From assembly GCA_012934845.2 (NCBI GenBank), contig WNNJ02000004.1:62001-126000 (forward strand): a DNA stretch of 64,000 nucleotides. Direction: 5' to 3'. Position 1 is the stretch's first letter. Each line of letters starts with the position of its first letter. The position numbers were made by a program, and so were the translations under genes. This document shows, piece by piece, positions 11,869 to 22,469 of the stretch. Source of the DNA: Pomphorhynchus laevis (Eukaryota > Acanthocephala > Palaeacanthocephala > Echinorhynchida > Pomphorhynchidae). Under the pieces are notes generated by a model that did no database searches, had not been told where the DNA came from, and worked only from the letters and a program-made list of their open reading frames with translations.

Positions 11869-14800
11869 TTAAAATAACCAAATTCTTAAGAATATAGCCA
11901 AAATAACAATTATCGATATGCCAAGGCCAACTTTGAACATGGTTGCACGACGATTTAGTTCTTTTGTGTCTTCTCGGTATTTTGATGATATACTTGATAA
12001 AGCATTAGCCTTTGTTTTTAATGCTAAATACAATGTTAAAAGAAAGGCTAACTGACAAAAATGTACCTGTTAAGGCTTCGCCACGACCGAGGACGTCCTC
12101 GATGTTTGCGACTAAAATTCGTTGAACCTCGTTTAGCTCTCCAGTTACTTTATTAAGATTAACAGGTGAACGTAAATCAATATACTTCTTCTGTGCCTTT
12201 TGGATAAAATTGTCTAAAATCAGTTACAACAAATCGATTAGAAAATATCAAAGTTTATAATCAAGTAGACCCAATTAATTCACATAAAGTTTGAAGGATG
12301 CATAGAAAACCGAGATAGAAAAAAAAATCATGTAAAAAATCAAGTTTGTTAACAGCAGAATAAATACTATTTTTTAAATTCATAAAGAAACATAAATGGA
12401 TCAACTGGAATTTGAATGTTCGTGTGCCTTTTGGATAAAATTGTCTAAAATCAGTTACAACAAATCGATTAGAAAATATCAAAGTTTATAATCAAGTAGA
12501 CCCAATTAATTCACATAAAGTTTGAAGGATGCATAGAAAACCGAGATAGAAAAAAAAATCATGTAAAAAATCAAGTTTGTTAACAGCAGAATAAATACTA
12601 TTTTTTAAATTCATAAAGAAACATAAATGGATCAACTGGAATTTGAATGTTCGTGTTATGAATCCACGTTTGATTTAATATATTTCAAAATGTACATAGT
12701 TAAAAATATTAGAAAGAATTTAAATAAATGCATCTTCCTATTCGTGCAATTTTTAATTTAATCAAATTATTGATTAAATAATCTTTTTTAGTTTAATATT
12801 TTAGTCGCCTCTGCTATCATCTGGAAAGAAATAACTTGATCAAAAATACTTAATTAATAAATACTTAATTAATAAATACTTAATCTACAAATTCGAATAA
12901 TATTTGTGGTATTTTTGTCTTTTATGAAAACATTTTCATGTTTTTGCACTCAAATAAGAAAATAAAATTAATAAATTTTTAATTTTTATGGCAAACTTAA
13001 ATTCAAGAAGAAAAACAATTCTACCACAAACAGTTTGTGATAAAAGCAGTTTTCGATAAAAAAATGTTATTAAATAAATATTACAAAAGATGTATTTTAA
13101 CGTAGCAAATGCGTGTCAGCGCACGCTTACATGATATTTTTGTTATTAAATATTTTTTATTACAATATTACAATATCTTACAATATTTTTGTTATTAAAT
13201 TCTGCAAAATTTATAAAAATAATAGATTTATTATTTTATTTCGTCAATCCTGCCACAAAATTAAAAATTAAAAGAAAGAATGTATTTAAATTATACACTT
13301 TTAGCAAACATTTATATCTTCAAAAATAAAACTTATGTTAACTTCAAAGACAATATGTAAATGTCTTTGATTTAAATTTATAATATCATAAATTTCATTT
13401 TTATCATAAATTTCTATCTTAAGAATGCAAATGGCATTTATTCTGATTTGTTTGTTTAAAAGACAAATTGTAAAAATGGTTTTTACATTTTTACAATTTT
13501 GTTAAGATGAATATGAGCAGAAATCAGTTATATTGGATGCAAATTAAATCTTTTTAGGATTCTAATGTTATGTGATCTCCCTAGTAAATAGTATGATCTC
13601 AGGATAATATTTTCATTAAGATGATAATTAAAAATAGATTGTTATCATTGAAGACAAACGCGGAAGAATGACGATAACAGTAGCAAGTACCGTTTCGTCA
13701 TTACAATGACTCATCAGTGCCAGATCCCTCACACTACTGGATGCAGAGGAGGACAGGCAGACGGCACTACTGGATGCAGTCCTCCTCTGCATCCAGTAGT
13801 GGGAGGGATCTGGCACTGATGAGTCATTGTGATGACGAAACGGTACTTGCTACTGTTATCGTCGTTCTTCCGCGTCTGGCTTTAATGATAACAAGGTATT
13901 TCACGCGGAATGGTCTCACTCTCCTTAAAAATAGATTGAAAAAATATATATTTTAGTGTCTTGATTGTGACAGCAGTGAATTTCAAAAACTATAAGATAA
14001 TAATAAAATAATAATAAATATATAATTTATTATATATTATTGAATAATTATCATATAAAATGATATTAAATGTGATAATATTTAATAATATTTATCATAA
14101 TGATGTGATTTATTGTAATATTTAGTTAGTCATATTCAAATATTCATATTTTATTTTTAAAATTTAATATTTCGAAATTCAGAAATTTTAAATCCATTTT
14201 TTATTTTGTAAAAATGATTTTATACATTTTGTATAAAAAATGATTTTTCGTAGATCCTGCTAAAAATTAAAAGTTTCAACTTGAATTTATTTAAAATATA
14301 AAAGACTTGTGTAGATATGAAACAATTTGTGAGCGACGACTATAGAATACTTGTATTTATATGTTTTCTTGATATTACTCAGAAACTTAACTTTCATCCT
14401 ATATTTTATGATAATGGAACTGTGATTGCAAGTATTAAATCTTTTCAACAAAGTATTAAATCTTTTTTACGACAAAGCTGATTTACTGAAAGTTTGCTAA
14501 AGTTCGGGGGAATAAATATTATTTTGGAAATTCGCAAAGAAACTTAAGCGGATCAACACGAAGTTTTGTAAGGAATCCATAAGTTCAGCACTGATTAAAG
14601 TTATATTTATTAAAGTCAATGAACAAATTCAATTTTCCCTATCAGTGCTACTTACAATTTAATCAAATTCAATATTTCAGTAGCTTCTGTTATCTAAAGA
14701 ACGCAATAAATAACTTAAAGTTGTGTTATGGAATATCTTATAATCAAAACATTAATAGGCTAACAGTTGCAGATATGTAAATAGCCATAACCAATGACTA

Positions 14801-16609
14801 CGAAACTCTAGAGTCTCTATGCACCTAGTGGTGGAAATAATTATCCACTAACAAGCCAAAAATACGGAAAAACGGCTTTACTAAAAGTTCGCATTTGCCA
14901 GTGATCGTATTACTATAAAATCATGATTAACAATGCCGATGGTGTATATTATAGTTAAGGTGACTTAAACATTTACTTGCTTCTTCCTACCTACGTTCAC
15001 TCCTTTGGGTAGTTGATCAAATAAAAAATTATTTAAATATAAACACAACCGTTGATTTCTTCTTTTTTGTCCTTATAATTTTAAAAACATTAATTTTAAA
15101 AATTTAAATAGCGAGGCGGATAAAGAATATTAGACATTTAAACATACATCTTCTTGCAGCTAAATTTAAATCTTAAACACCTAGACAACTTTATTATTTA
15201 TTTAAAGTATGAACATTTCCGTACATAGGTATGCTTCAAAACCTTCATCGGTAAAAGCCCTACTTTGAAAAATGATCCTTCTAATTTATAACAAAAATTT
15301 ATTATTTCGAAGTTTCACATCAGTTTTTAATTTCATGTTTTGGTAAAGACTCGAACCGACCAATATATGCCACACAAATGAAAAACAGATTGTTACTTCA
15401 ATCAAGTATTGTGAGTTTCTTCAGGGTTCTCTGAAAAAATTACGAAACCATAATGTCAGATAGCACACATTAAAATGTATGGTTTAAAATCATCAGTGCA
15501 TTAAAGTCTTGTCTTATCGAAATCGCATCAGCTTAAGTTTTCAACTAGAATTTATAATTTCTTGCTCGCTTAATTTTTAATAATAATTTATTTAAAGTGG
15601 CAAATGCGTGTCAGCTTACAAGTCCATTAACTAACAAAACACACAGCAAAAGTCATAGAGATAGATTAGATAAATTGTTTAAATGGGATTGGATTTGGCG
15701 TTTGAAGTAACGGCATTGAGGTTAATTGGCGTATATGAATGGGCGGATGATTCCACGAGAGAGGAGCAGCCACAAGGAAGGAGCGGAAGACAAAAGAGAT
15801 AGAGTAGTTAGGGACATGTAAAAGAAGGGAATCACGTAAACAAAGTATGTTTTAAAATCATCTTGTGCGTTTAAGTTTGGAAAATAAATGAATTTATGAA
15901 ACCACAAACATAATGTTATAAGATTAAATGCTTCAACAAAGAGATTAAATTATAAAACAATTTGCAACATTATTTTTAATTTATTTTATTTACATCTAAT
16001 CAAAACATGTCATCAAAACCAACAGAATCTACTGATTCTGTCTATATTGTTTACTATCTATAATTCTGTAATAAATAGAATTATTAGTTAAATAATTTAA
16101 TATTTATTTTAACCTTGAACTTATAAACATAAAATTTGATTGTACCTAATCAAAATAGCTTACCAAATTCAATGAATGCATAAGGTCGGTCAACTAAATG
16201 TAATCGTCTCGAGTATTGCGCATTAAACTCAGAGGATAGCTCTTCCAAAAAGGCAAATGCCATTTTTTTCGAGTAGTTTTTGTCGACCAGAACAAGTGCA
16301 CATATCCGTTGGTCAATTTGATAGCTAAGCAAAGCATTAAGTAAATACTAAAGAATCATGGGGAACAAGTGATCCTACTGAAATACAAACGGACCACTTT
16401 CGATGCTAGCTCTCAATGGAGGATTTCCGCTTAAACTTAGGATAATGCGTTTAGCTTGATCTTGTGCTGTAGTAATATTTACCTAAGAAAACAACTGTAT
16501 GATTAGAAGGATAAATATTGTAGCTTACAGACGCATCGTCCGATTCAATCGAGGCTACCAATATAAGCCCATCTGAAACACGCCCAATCATCGTCAACAC
16601 TATAGTCAT
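11869..16609 (-). CDS. SEC22B: SEC22-type R-SNARE, five exons, intact
   Basis: Exons are 16529-16609, 16379-16482, 16164-16324, 12067-12213 and 11869-12023; every junction is GT-AG and keeps frame, giving 215 residues, the length of human SEC22B. The protein is an ER-Golgi vesicle SNARE anchored by its tail. Residues 1-120 are the longin domain (LTMIGRVSDGL, then KKMAFAFLEELSSEF, then RPYAFIEFD). The R-SNARE coiled coil covers about 125-190 (VQRILVANIEDVLGRGEAL), with the zero-layer arginine at 159. A C-terminal membrane anchor spans about 194-215. The ATG at 16607-16609 is the only in-frame start and matches the family N-terminus. Introns 1, 2 and 4 are 46, 54 and 43 bp; intron 3 is 3950 bp and holds repeats. 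The gene looks functional; no stops or frameshifts are seen. Confidence 0.95.
12192..12653. repeat. Perfect 231-bp tandem duplication over SEC22 exon 4 acceptor
   Basis: 12192-12422 and 12423-12653 are identical as far as I can read. The unit contains the first 22 bases of SEC22 exon 4 plus its 3' splice site and upstream intron, so the minus-strand transcript meets a decoy acceptor (exon edge at 12444) before the real one (12213). Confidence 0.95.
13088..13145 (-). mobile_element. LINE-A 3' tail fragment
   Basis: TTTTAACGTAGCAAATGCGT followed by CAGCGCACGCTTACATGA is the complement of the LINE-A 3' end seen at 36.4 and 47.5 kb, including the terminal hairpin. Confidence 0.75.
13642..13924. 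mobile_element. Fold-back insertion with two hammerhead-like cores
   Basis: A 283-bp insertion is bounded by a perfect 14-bp direct repeat, TTAAAAATAGATTG at 13628-13641 and 13925-13938. Its two halves are inverted copies. On the plus strand 13816-13841 reads CTGATGAG, then a stem GTCATTGTGATGAC, then GAAAC, the order of a hammerhead ribozyme core with stem II. The minus strand has the same core at 13692-13717 with stem GTCATTGTAATGAC. A stem III can form (13840-13845 with 13857-13862) directly before GTC at 13861-13863. A matching stem I is not evident locally, so activity is uncertain. Confidence 0.6.
15590..15850 (-). mobile_element. LINE-A 3' fragment
   Basis: It begins with AGTGGCAAATGCGTGTCAGC and continues with the 3' UTR and C-terminal RT sequence shared with 41842-42030 and 53205-53330 (GAGGAGCAGCCAC, GGAAGGAGCGG). 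The terminal hairpin is shortened in this copy. Confidence 0.7.
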
Positions 16610-17441
16610 CTGAATTTTTATGCAAAAGTAAAAGGTTAGTTTTTCATCATAAAGTCATTTTATGAAAACCCAAGTGACATTTAACTAAGGAAAATTTAGC
16701 TCGCAAAATTGATATTTTATTGTTTTAGTTTTGCAAATATTAGTACATAGCATACTTTACAAAAATCCTATAAAACAATTAGTTATATAAAATTGTTTTT
16801 ATAGGGCCTTCGCATTATTTTTATTTAGGAAAACCAGTTACAAAATAAAGTTGTTGTTCATGGTATGCAATCTGCAAGTTGCGAAAATTTTAAAAATGTA
16901 TTATCAACTGATTGTTTCTCTCTCTATATTTCATCGTCAAATTCGAAAATACATATAATTCTTCGGCAAAATAAATTCATAATTATAATCTGTATTAATT
17001 TGTAAAAAAGAGCATTGTTACACAAACTGTTTTGCTGACTCACAACTAAAATTGTTGATCAATACAATTTTTGATAGGATGATATTTTCAATAAGTTTAT
17101 ACTATCATGCATTGACATAATCAATCTGAAAAATAAACTGTTTGCCAACAGTCGCTTTTATATTTTACTATAAGGAATAATCACTGCATGCAACTATCTC
17201 GATTGTCCTGGACTAACCAGGACAATCGTTATATTGATTCACCTTAGCTATTGGAAAAATCTAAGAGATAATATAAAATCTGAAGATGAATGCCGTTGCA
17301 TTCAAAACTTCATTAAATAAATTTAAAGACTTCGTTTGCCGACCATTTTTTTATACCTTAGCTTTTATAATTACAAAAAGAACCAAGATACTGCGAAATA
17401 AAAAGGAAAAATCAAACGTTGATTCAATTATTAAAAGGTTT
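16610..17441. other. 5' flank of SEC22, AT-rich
   Basis: No gene is recognised. The SEC22 promoter should lie in the first part. A perfect hairpin (12-bp arms CGATTGTCCTGG, 5-base loop) lies at 17200-17228. Confidence 0.45.
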
Positions 17442-17516
17442 TGTCGTAAGAGGAAAGTCGATTGATTTTACTCAACTATCTAGAAATACACAATCATAAG
17501 TTATCACAATACGACA
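17442..17516 (-). repeat. LTR (3' end of the minus-strand fossil)
   Basis: A 75-bp copy with inverted termini TGTCGTA and TACGACA, matching the copy at 23905-23979. It is far shorter than typical Ty3/gypsy LTRs. Confidence 0.75.
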
Positions 17517-19707
17517 TTCTTTCTGGCTTCTTTTAAAGGCTTCGATCGAAATCGAAGAAGGTAATTAGGTGTTTGGATCTTTCTTCCATACCCACTAAAT
17601 TTCGCTCCTTGGGACGATGTGATTTTGTTATTCTCCCGATGAATCTTCGGTTGTAAAGCGAAATCTGCACTCGTCTCATCCACGTTACTTGGCAACGTGC
17701 TCTCATCCGCAATGCATGATTGGTTATAATCGCCGGACCGTGTTGAGGAGTGTCCACATCGTGAAGAATCGGCTGTTGAGAGCTATAGACTTCGTTGTCG
17801 ACTCGCGAGAACGGGGCCAAGTGTTTCAAGGACACCACTGTATTTGATCCGTCGGAGCGTTCTATGCGCGCTGTTTTCGAATTGCTCTCCTCGAGATTCA
17901 CTATTTCGGCTCTGTCATCATCCTTACTGGTAGCAACGTGTCTCTTCAAAACTGCAAGACCTGGATTCAACAGCCATTGTGGAACATTGTTATTCCAGCT
18001 CGTTCGCCGTTCAAATTTAAGGAAACGCTCGGTGGTGTACAATTGGTGGCTACACACAATAACGATCGTATTGCATGCAGGGCCAGAGGTAAACATTGCT
18101 GCAACTGCTTGATATCGAGCCTTCGGGTCGCTTCTGCAACTTCGATCGTCCGACAGATGGTGCCGCTCGCGCGCTCTATCTGGGAATTTCGTGTCGGCTT
18201 ATACGGACTAGAGTGACTCAACGTGATCCCGTGCCTTAGAAGAAAAGACTTAAAATTTCGGGCCATAAATGCGGGTCCTTGGTCGTAATGTATGCACTCC
18301 AGAAGACCGAATAAGAAAAATAGACTATTTAAACAGTGGATGAATGTATCGGCCGACATATCATTACAATCAAAACCCGAACAGGTATCTCGAGAATTCG
18401 TCTATCACTGTTAGCAAATATCGATTATTGTTGCAACTGGGAAGATGATTTTTAAAGTATATGGAAATCCTTTCAAAAGGACGAGTGGCTTTGATGAGAT
18501 TAGTTCAGATCGTTAGACGTACATGTCGAGCAAGTAATTCGGGATAGCACGTCAGCAGTACAATTCTCTGAGCTGGGACGATAGACTACATCGAATAAGA
18601 ACGCAGTCAGTTCCATATTCCACCGAGTTCACTTTTCGTTATTGATTTGACTGCGGTGGGTCTTCTGCTTCCTTGATGATCACATCGGCGGTACAGCAGT
18701 AACGTACAGCGGATAAGGAGTCACTGGACACCATGAACACTTTGTGCTTGAATGGAATTCTTCTTAACTTTAATCGTGTGCCACCGTATTGTCAATGAAG
18801 TTCTCGCCGCTGCCGTGTCTGTTAACGCCATGACAGTAAAATCGTTAAGACGTACTTTAATTTTTGACCGGACTATGTCGTCAGATTTGGCGGCAGATAA
18901 TGATAGGTTAGCGAGAGACGGATATTGATTAGCTGTTCGATAGTTGTTGCAGCGGAACGAGAGAGCGGTGGGGTCTGACCGGCAGGCAATCAAAAAGTGA
19001 CCGATTTTATTGCATTTTCGACACCGCGCAAGTCTTGCGGGACATTTGCTCCGCGGGTGTCGATCCCATTGACGGAAAAAGCATGCATATTTTGCCTTCG
19101 AGACTAAAGCACAGGGTGGTGAAGTACCTTCTGTGTTACTTTGTTCGGAGACTTCTGACACATGTGCATCTGACATTCGACGCGGCCTCCAGTGTTATGG
19201 CCTCTTCAACTGCAGCCAGCAAGGTGAGCTTGGGTACCTAGAGCAATCTTTGCCTAATGTCGCCAGATCTTAATCCAGAAATGAATGGGTCACCGGCATA
19301 TAAGCTGCGATGATCGTCGGCTTTTACATCTTTGAATTCGCAATTCTTGTCCAGCTGATCCAATGCCTGAACGAAATCATATATTGACTGATTCTGGGAC
19401 TGTTTGCAAGAGCTTAGCTGAAAACGTGCAAATATTTCGTTTCTTAGCTTCAGGTATGAAAGTTTATATGAAAGTTTTTTAATGTGACAAATGCACACAG
19501 ACTGTGTGCTTACAAGCCCACAAAAGCAAAACAGATAAAATAAGTTAATCGTTTAGTAGCATCGATTTTGGCTGCTTTTTGAAAAATCGGAGTGAGGATG
19601 ATGATCGCAGATGATTAGGTAAGGAATTCCAAATGAGAGGAGCAGCGATATGTAGGGATCGACGGCCGAAGTTGGTTGAGTGAATAGGTACGTGTAGTAG
19701 AAGAGAA

Positions 19708-21294
19708 TCACAGGAACGTAGGTGAGTAGAAAGATAGCGAGAATTTCAGATAAGAAGGATAATTACAATGGAGAAGGCGATAAGTCAGGCAAAGCAGGCG
19801 AAAACGAACGCGATGTTCAATACTTAGCCATCCAAGTTTTGATAAATAGGAAGATAAATGATCGAATTTACGAAGTCGAAAAAGGATGCGCACCGCAGTG
19901 TTAATGAGGCGTTGAAGAGGTTTAAGGGATGACTTTGAAAAGAAGACGAGAAGGCTAGGACAGTAATCAATACGTGGGAAAAGAAGGAAGGAGATAAGAG
20001 ATTTACAAGAACTAAAATCTAGAGAATTTCTGACGAGACGAATATCACGGAGAAGAATATTTGAAGACCTAGTTTTATCACGAATGAAGGGATCGAGATG
20101 CAGGTTATTGTCGAAGTGAATACCTAGAAATACTAGTTTATCTACAGCAGGAATAATTGTGGTCTGAAGATACAGAGATGGAGGAATAACAGAAACAGTG
20201 GAGGGTAAAATCCATAACACTTTAGATTTGGTAGAATTTAGAGACACGCGCAAAGAAATTAGATGTTCTGATAGAGGACGAAGACAATTAGATGCGGATA
20301 CGAAAAGTTGGCTTAGGGAATGGGGAGACGAATGAGAATAAAGAAGTATATCATCAGCGTACTGCATTACCATGAAGCTGAATTTACTAGTTATACAAGA
20401 TAAATCTCCAAGAAGAAGCGTTAATAGAATAGGGCCAAGTACAGAACCTTGAGGTACACCACAAGAGAGAGAAGATAGAGGAGAACACATTGAATTAGAA
20501 TGGACGGAAAATGATCGATCGGAGAGATACGAAGAGAACCAAGCCAAGGTGGACGAAGAGAAACCATAGTGATAGCGAAGACGAAAAAGAAGGATTTTGT
20601 GATCGACAATGTCGAATGCAGATGAAAGATCGAGCGATATTACCACACTACACAGTCCTTTGTCACGAGCGGAGAGCATATCAGAAAATACTTTATGACA
20701 TGCTAGTTCGGTGGAATGATTCGAGCGGAAAGCAGATTGAAAAGAAGGGTAGAGCTGCGATGAAAATAGATACTTGTTTATCTGATCTAAGACAAGGTGT
20801 TCAAGAATTTTAGATAAGGTTGGTAGAATTGATATTGGGCGATAAGATGAAGGAAGAGAGGGGTCAAGAGAGGGCTTTTTAAGTAGGGGACGAACAATGG
20901 ACGTTTTCCAAAGAACAGGAAATATTCCATTCACTATTGACGAGTTAAAGAGGCTTATAAGGAAAGGTGTGAATTCTGTTGACAACAATTTGAGAATTTG
21001 AGTAGGGATGGGATCGGCAGGAGAGGACTTACAAGTTAACGAAATAAGAAGGCAAGATACCTCATCTTCAGATAGCGCAAGTAGATAAAAGAGCTCAGGG
21101 ATACGATCAGACGAGATACAATAAGTTTGTGGAAGGACGATGATCGAATCGATTAGAGAAACAGTTTTTGAAATTAGGTAATCGGAGAATTGAGAAGGAT
21201 CAAGAGTGGAGGTGACAGAGGAACGAGAAAGTAGAGAATTAAGAGTTTTCCATTTAGTTCGAGAGTCATTAGCGGAAGCCAGTTTGCTTCGCAA
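19708..21294 (-). CDS. LINE-A reverse transcriptase (C-terminal part of ORF2)
   Basis: An open frame of 528 codons with all main RT blocks: SSYRPISILPTLSKILEHLV (about residues 149-168), FQSAFRSNHSTELA, LDLSSAFDIVDH (221-232), GVPQGSVLGP (279-288), the catalytic YADD (312-315) and LGIHFD (thumb). The sequence of blocks fits the L2 clade of the CR1 group. The first codon is arbitrary because the frame continues from the endonuclease through a frameshift. No stop interrupts the domain, so this copy decayed only recently. Confidence 0.88.
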   Translation of the reverse strand: MRSKLASANDSRTKWKTLNSLLSRSSVTSTLDPSQFSDYLISKTVSLIDSIIVLPQTYCISSDRIPELFYLLALSEDEVSCLLISLTCKSSPADPIPTQILKLLSTEFTPFLISLFNSSIVNGIFPVLWKTSIVRPLLKKPSLDPSLPSSYRPISILPTLSKILEHLVLDQINKYLFSSQLYPSFQSAFRSNHSTELACHKVFSDMLSARDKGLCSVVISLDLSSAFDIVDHKILLFRLRYHYGFSSSTLAWFSSYLSDRSFSVHSNSMCSPLSSLSCGVPQGSVLGPILLTLLLGDLSCITSKFSFMVMQYADDILLYSHSSPHSLSQLFVSASNCLRPLSEHLISLRVSLNSTKSKVLWILPSTVSVIPPSLYLQTTIIPAVDKLVFLGIHFDNNLHLDPFIRDKTRSSNILLRDIRLVRNSLDFSSCKSLISFLLFPRIDYCPSLLVFFSKSSLKPLQRLINTAVRILFRLRKFDHLSSYLSKLGWLSIEHRVRFRLLCLTYRLLHCNYPSYLKFSLSFYSPTFL

Positions 21295-22469
21295 AAACTA
21301 TGTGCCTTGGAGCGCAGAAGTTGCCTATGCGAACGACGAAGAGCAAAGAATTGGTTACGATAAAAGGATGAATCAAGTTCTGAAGATAGTCTGAGATAAC
21401 GATGATAAGTTCTGAAAGAACGACGCAGGAGGCGTTTTGAAGTCACACACTCAGAGTCGAACCATGTTGCAAGATTTTGCCGTGATTGAACAAAAGTTTT
21501 AAAAGGAAGAATTTCATCGAAAATAGAGCAAAATACATTGTCAAAGAGGGTACATAAGTAATTAGGGGATTGGTAGATAGAAGAAGGATACATTAACGGA
21601 GAGCGGTTAATATGAGAGCGAAGAAGGGAAAAGTCGAGGAATTTCCAAGAACGACACGAGATAATTTTTGAAGGAACATTGATTTTTAACAAACATGTAA
21701 CAAGGAAGTGGTCGGATAGAGCAGGATCAGATATGCACAATGAAGACAAGGCAAGACGCGTAGGTAAGGCAGCAATATCGAGGGTACCGCCAAGAATATG
21801 GGTAGCAGAAGAATAATGAGGAGACATGATTTGAAAATCATGATCGTTAAATGTAGAAATCGTCTTTAGGGTATTGGAATCACGAGGACGGTCTAAGCGA
21901 ACATTTATATCACCTAGTACAACGCAAGGTAAACCGGAGAGGAAGATGAAAGAAAGTAAGTTTGACAGTTCACAGGAAAAAAAAGAGTCAGACGGATGAC
22001 ATGATCCAGGCAGATATAATAAGTAGATATTGAGAAACAACGAGCCGGATTTTACACGGAACCCAAGTAGTTCGAAAGTGAGAGGAACAAATGGCAACGG
22101 TAATGATTGCAATGGAGACCAATGGTGAGAGAAAGCTATAAGACCACCGTGGTTAATTGATCGATTTGAACTAATAGGTCGTTGACGAGCCTTATCGACC
22201 ACATAGAGATTTAAAGAGCGGAGGCGTTTAAGAGAGTAATCATTCTGATCAACGTGCCAAGATTCGGTTAAACACAAAACATCCAAAGATTTATGAAGGA
22301 AAAGATCATATACTGAATCAACCTTGTTACTAAGAGAGCGGATATTTAAAACGGCTAATTTCCAGGAAGATTTGGGGAGCAGTGAAGTAGAATCAATTAG
22401 AGGATACCCCGGATGATTTACTTGAAGTTTTGCTGGAGGATTTACATTTAAATAATGTTCAATCGTTGG
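21174..22469 (-). CDS. LINE-A AP-type endonuclease domain (N-terminal part of ORF2)
   Basis: The domain nicks target DNA during LINE insertion. The reading starts upstream with WKLAVLNIRSLSNKVDSV and continues with LCLTESWH (metal-binding Glu), VVLGDIN near 21900, ATHILGGTLDIA and SDHFLV near 21700, all in the order expected for the exonuclease-endonuclease-phosphatase fold. There is no upstream ATG in frame after the TGA at 22470, so the true start is unclear. It lies in frame 0 with ORF1 and overlaps the reverse transcriptase reading at 21174-21294 in a different frame, so one frameshift separates the two halves of ORF2. Confidence 0.8.
   Translation of the reverse strand, partial: PTIEHYLNVNPPAKLQVNHPGYPLIDSTSLLPKSSWKLAVLNIRSLSNKVDSVYDLFLHKSLDVLCLTESWHVDQNDYSLKRLRSLNLYVVDKARQRPISSNRSINHGGLIAFSHHWSPLQSLPLPFVPLTFELLGFRVKSGSLFLNIYLLYLPGSCHPSDSFFSCELSNLLSFIFLSGLPCVVLGDINVRLDRPRDSNTLKTISTFNDHDFQIMSPHYSSATHILGGTLDIAALPTRLALSSLCISDPALSDHFLVTCLLKINVPSKIISCRSWKFLDFSLLRSHINRSPLMYPSSIYQSPNYLCTLFDNVFCSIFDEILPFKTFVQSRQNLATWFDSECVTSKRLLRRSFRTYHRYLRLSSELDSSFYRNQFFALRRSHRQLLRSKAHSFCEANWLPLMTLELNGKLLILYFLVPLSPPLLILLNSPIT

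Larger units (their letters stand above)
12214..16163 (-). other. Intron 3 of SEC22, repeat-filled
   Basis: A 3.95-kb intron in a gene whose other introns are about 50 bp. It contains the second copy of the 231-bp duplication, a LINE-A tail (13088-13145), a 283-bp fold-back (13642-13924) and a LINE-A fragment (15590-15850). The remainder is AT-rich with no recognised feature. Confidence 0.85.

Noticed and set aside
13628-13956. Two short proteins in opposite directions with nearly the same sequence
   Set aside because: They are the translation of the two arms of a fold-back element, not genes.
17533-18112. Plus-strand coding frames overlapping the integrase-like region
   Set aside because: They are shadows of the minus-strand integrase-like sequence of the LTR fossil.
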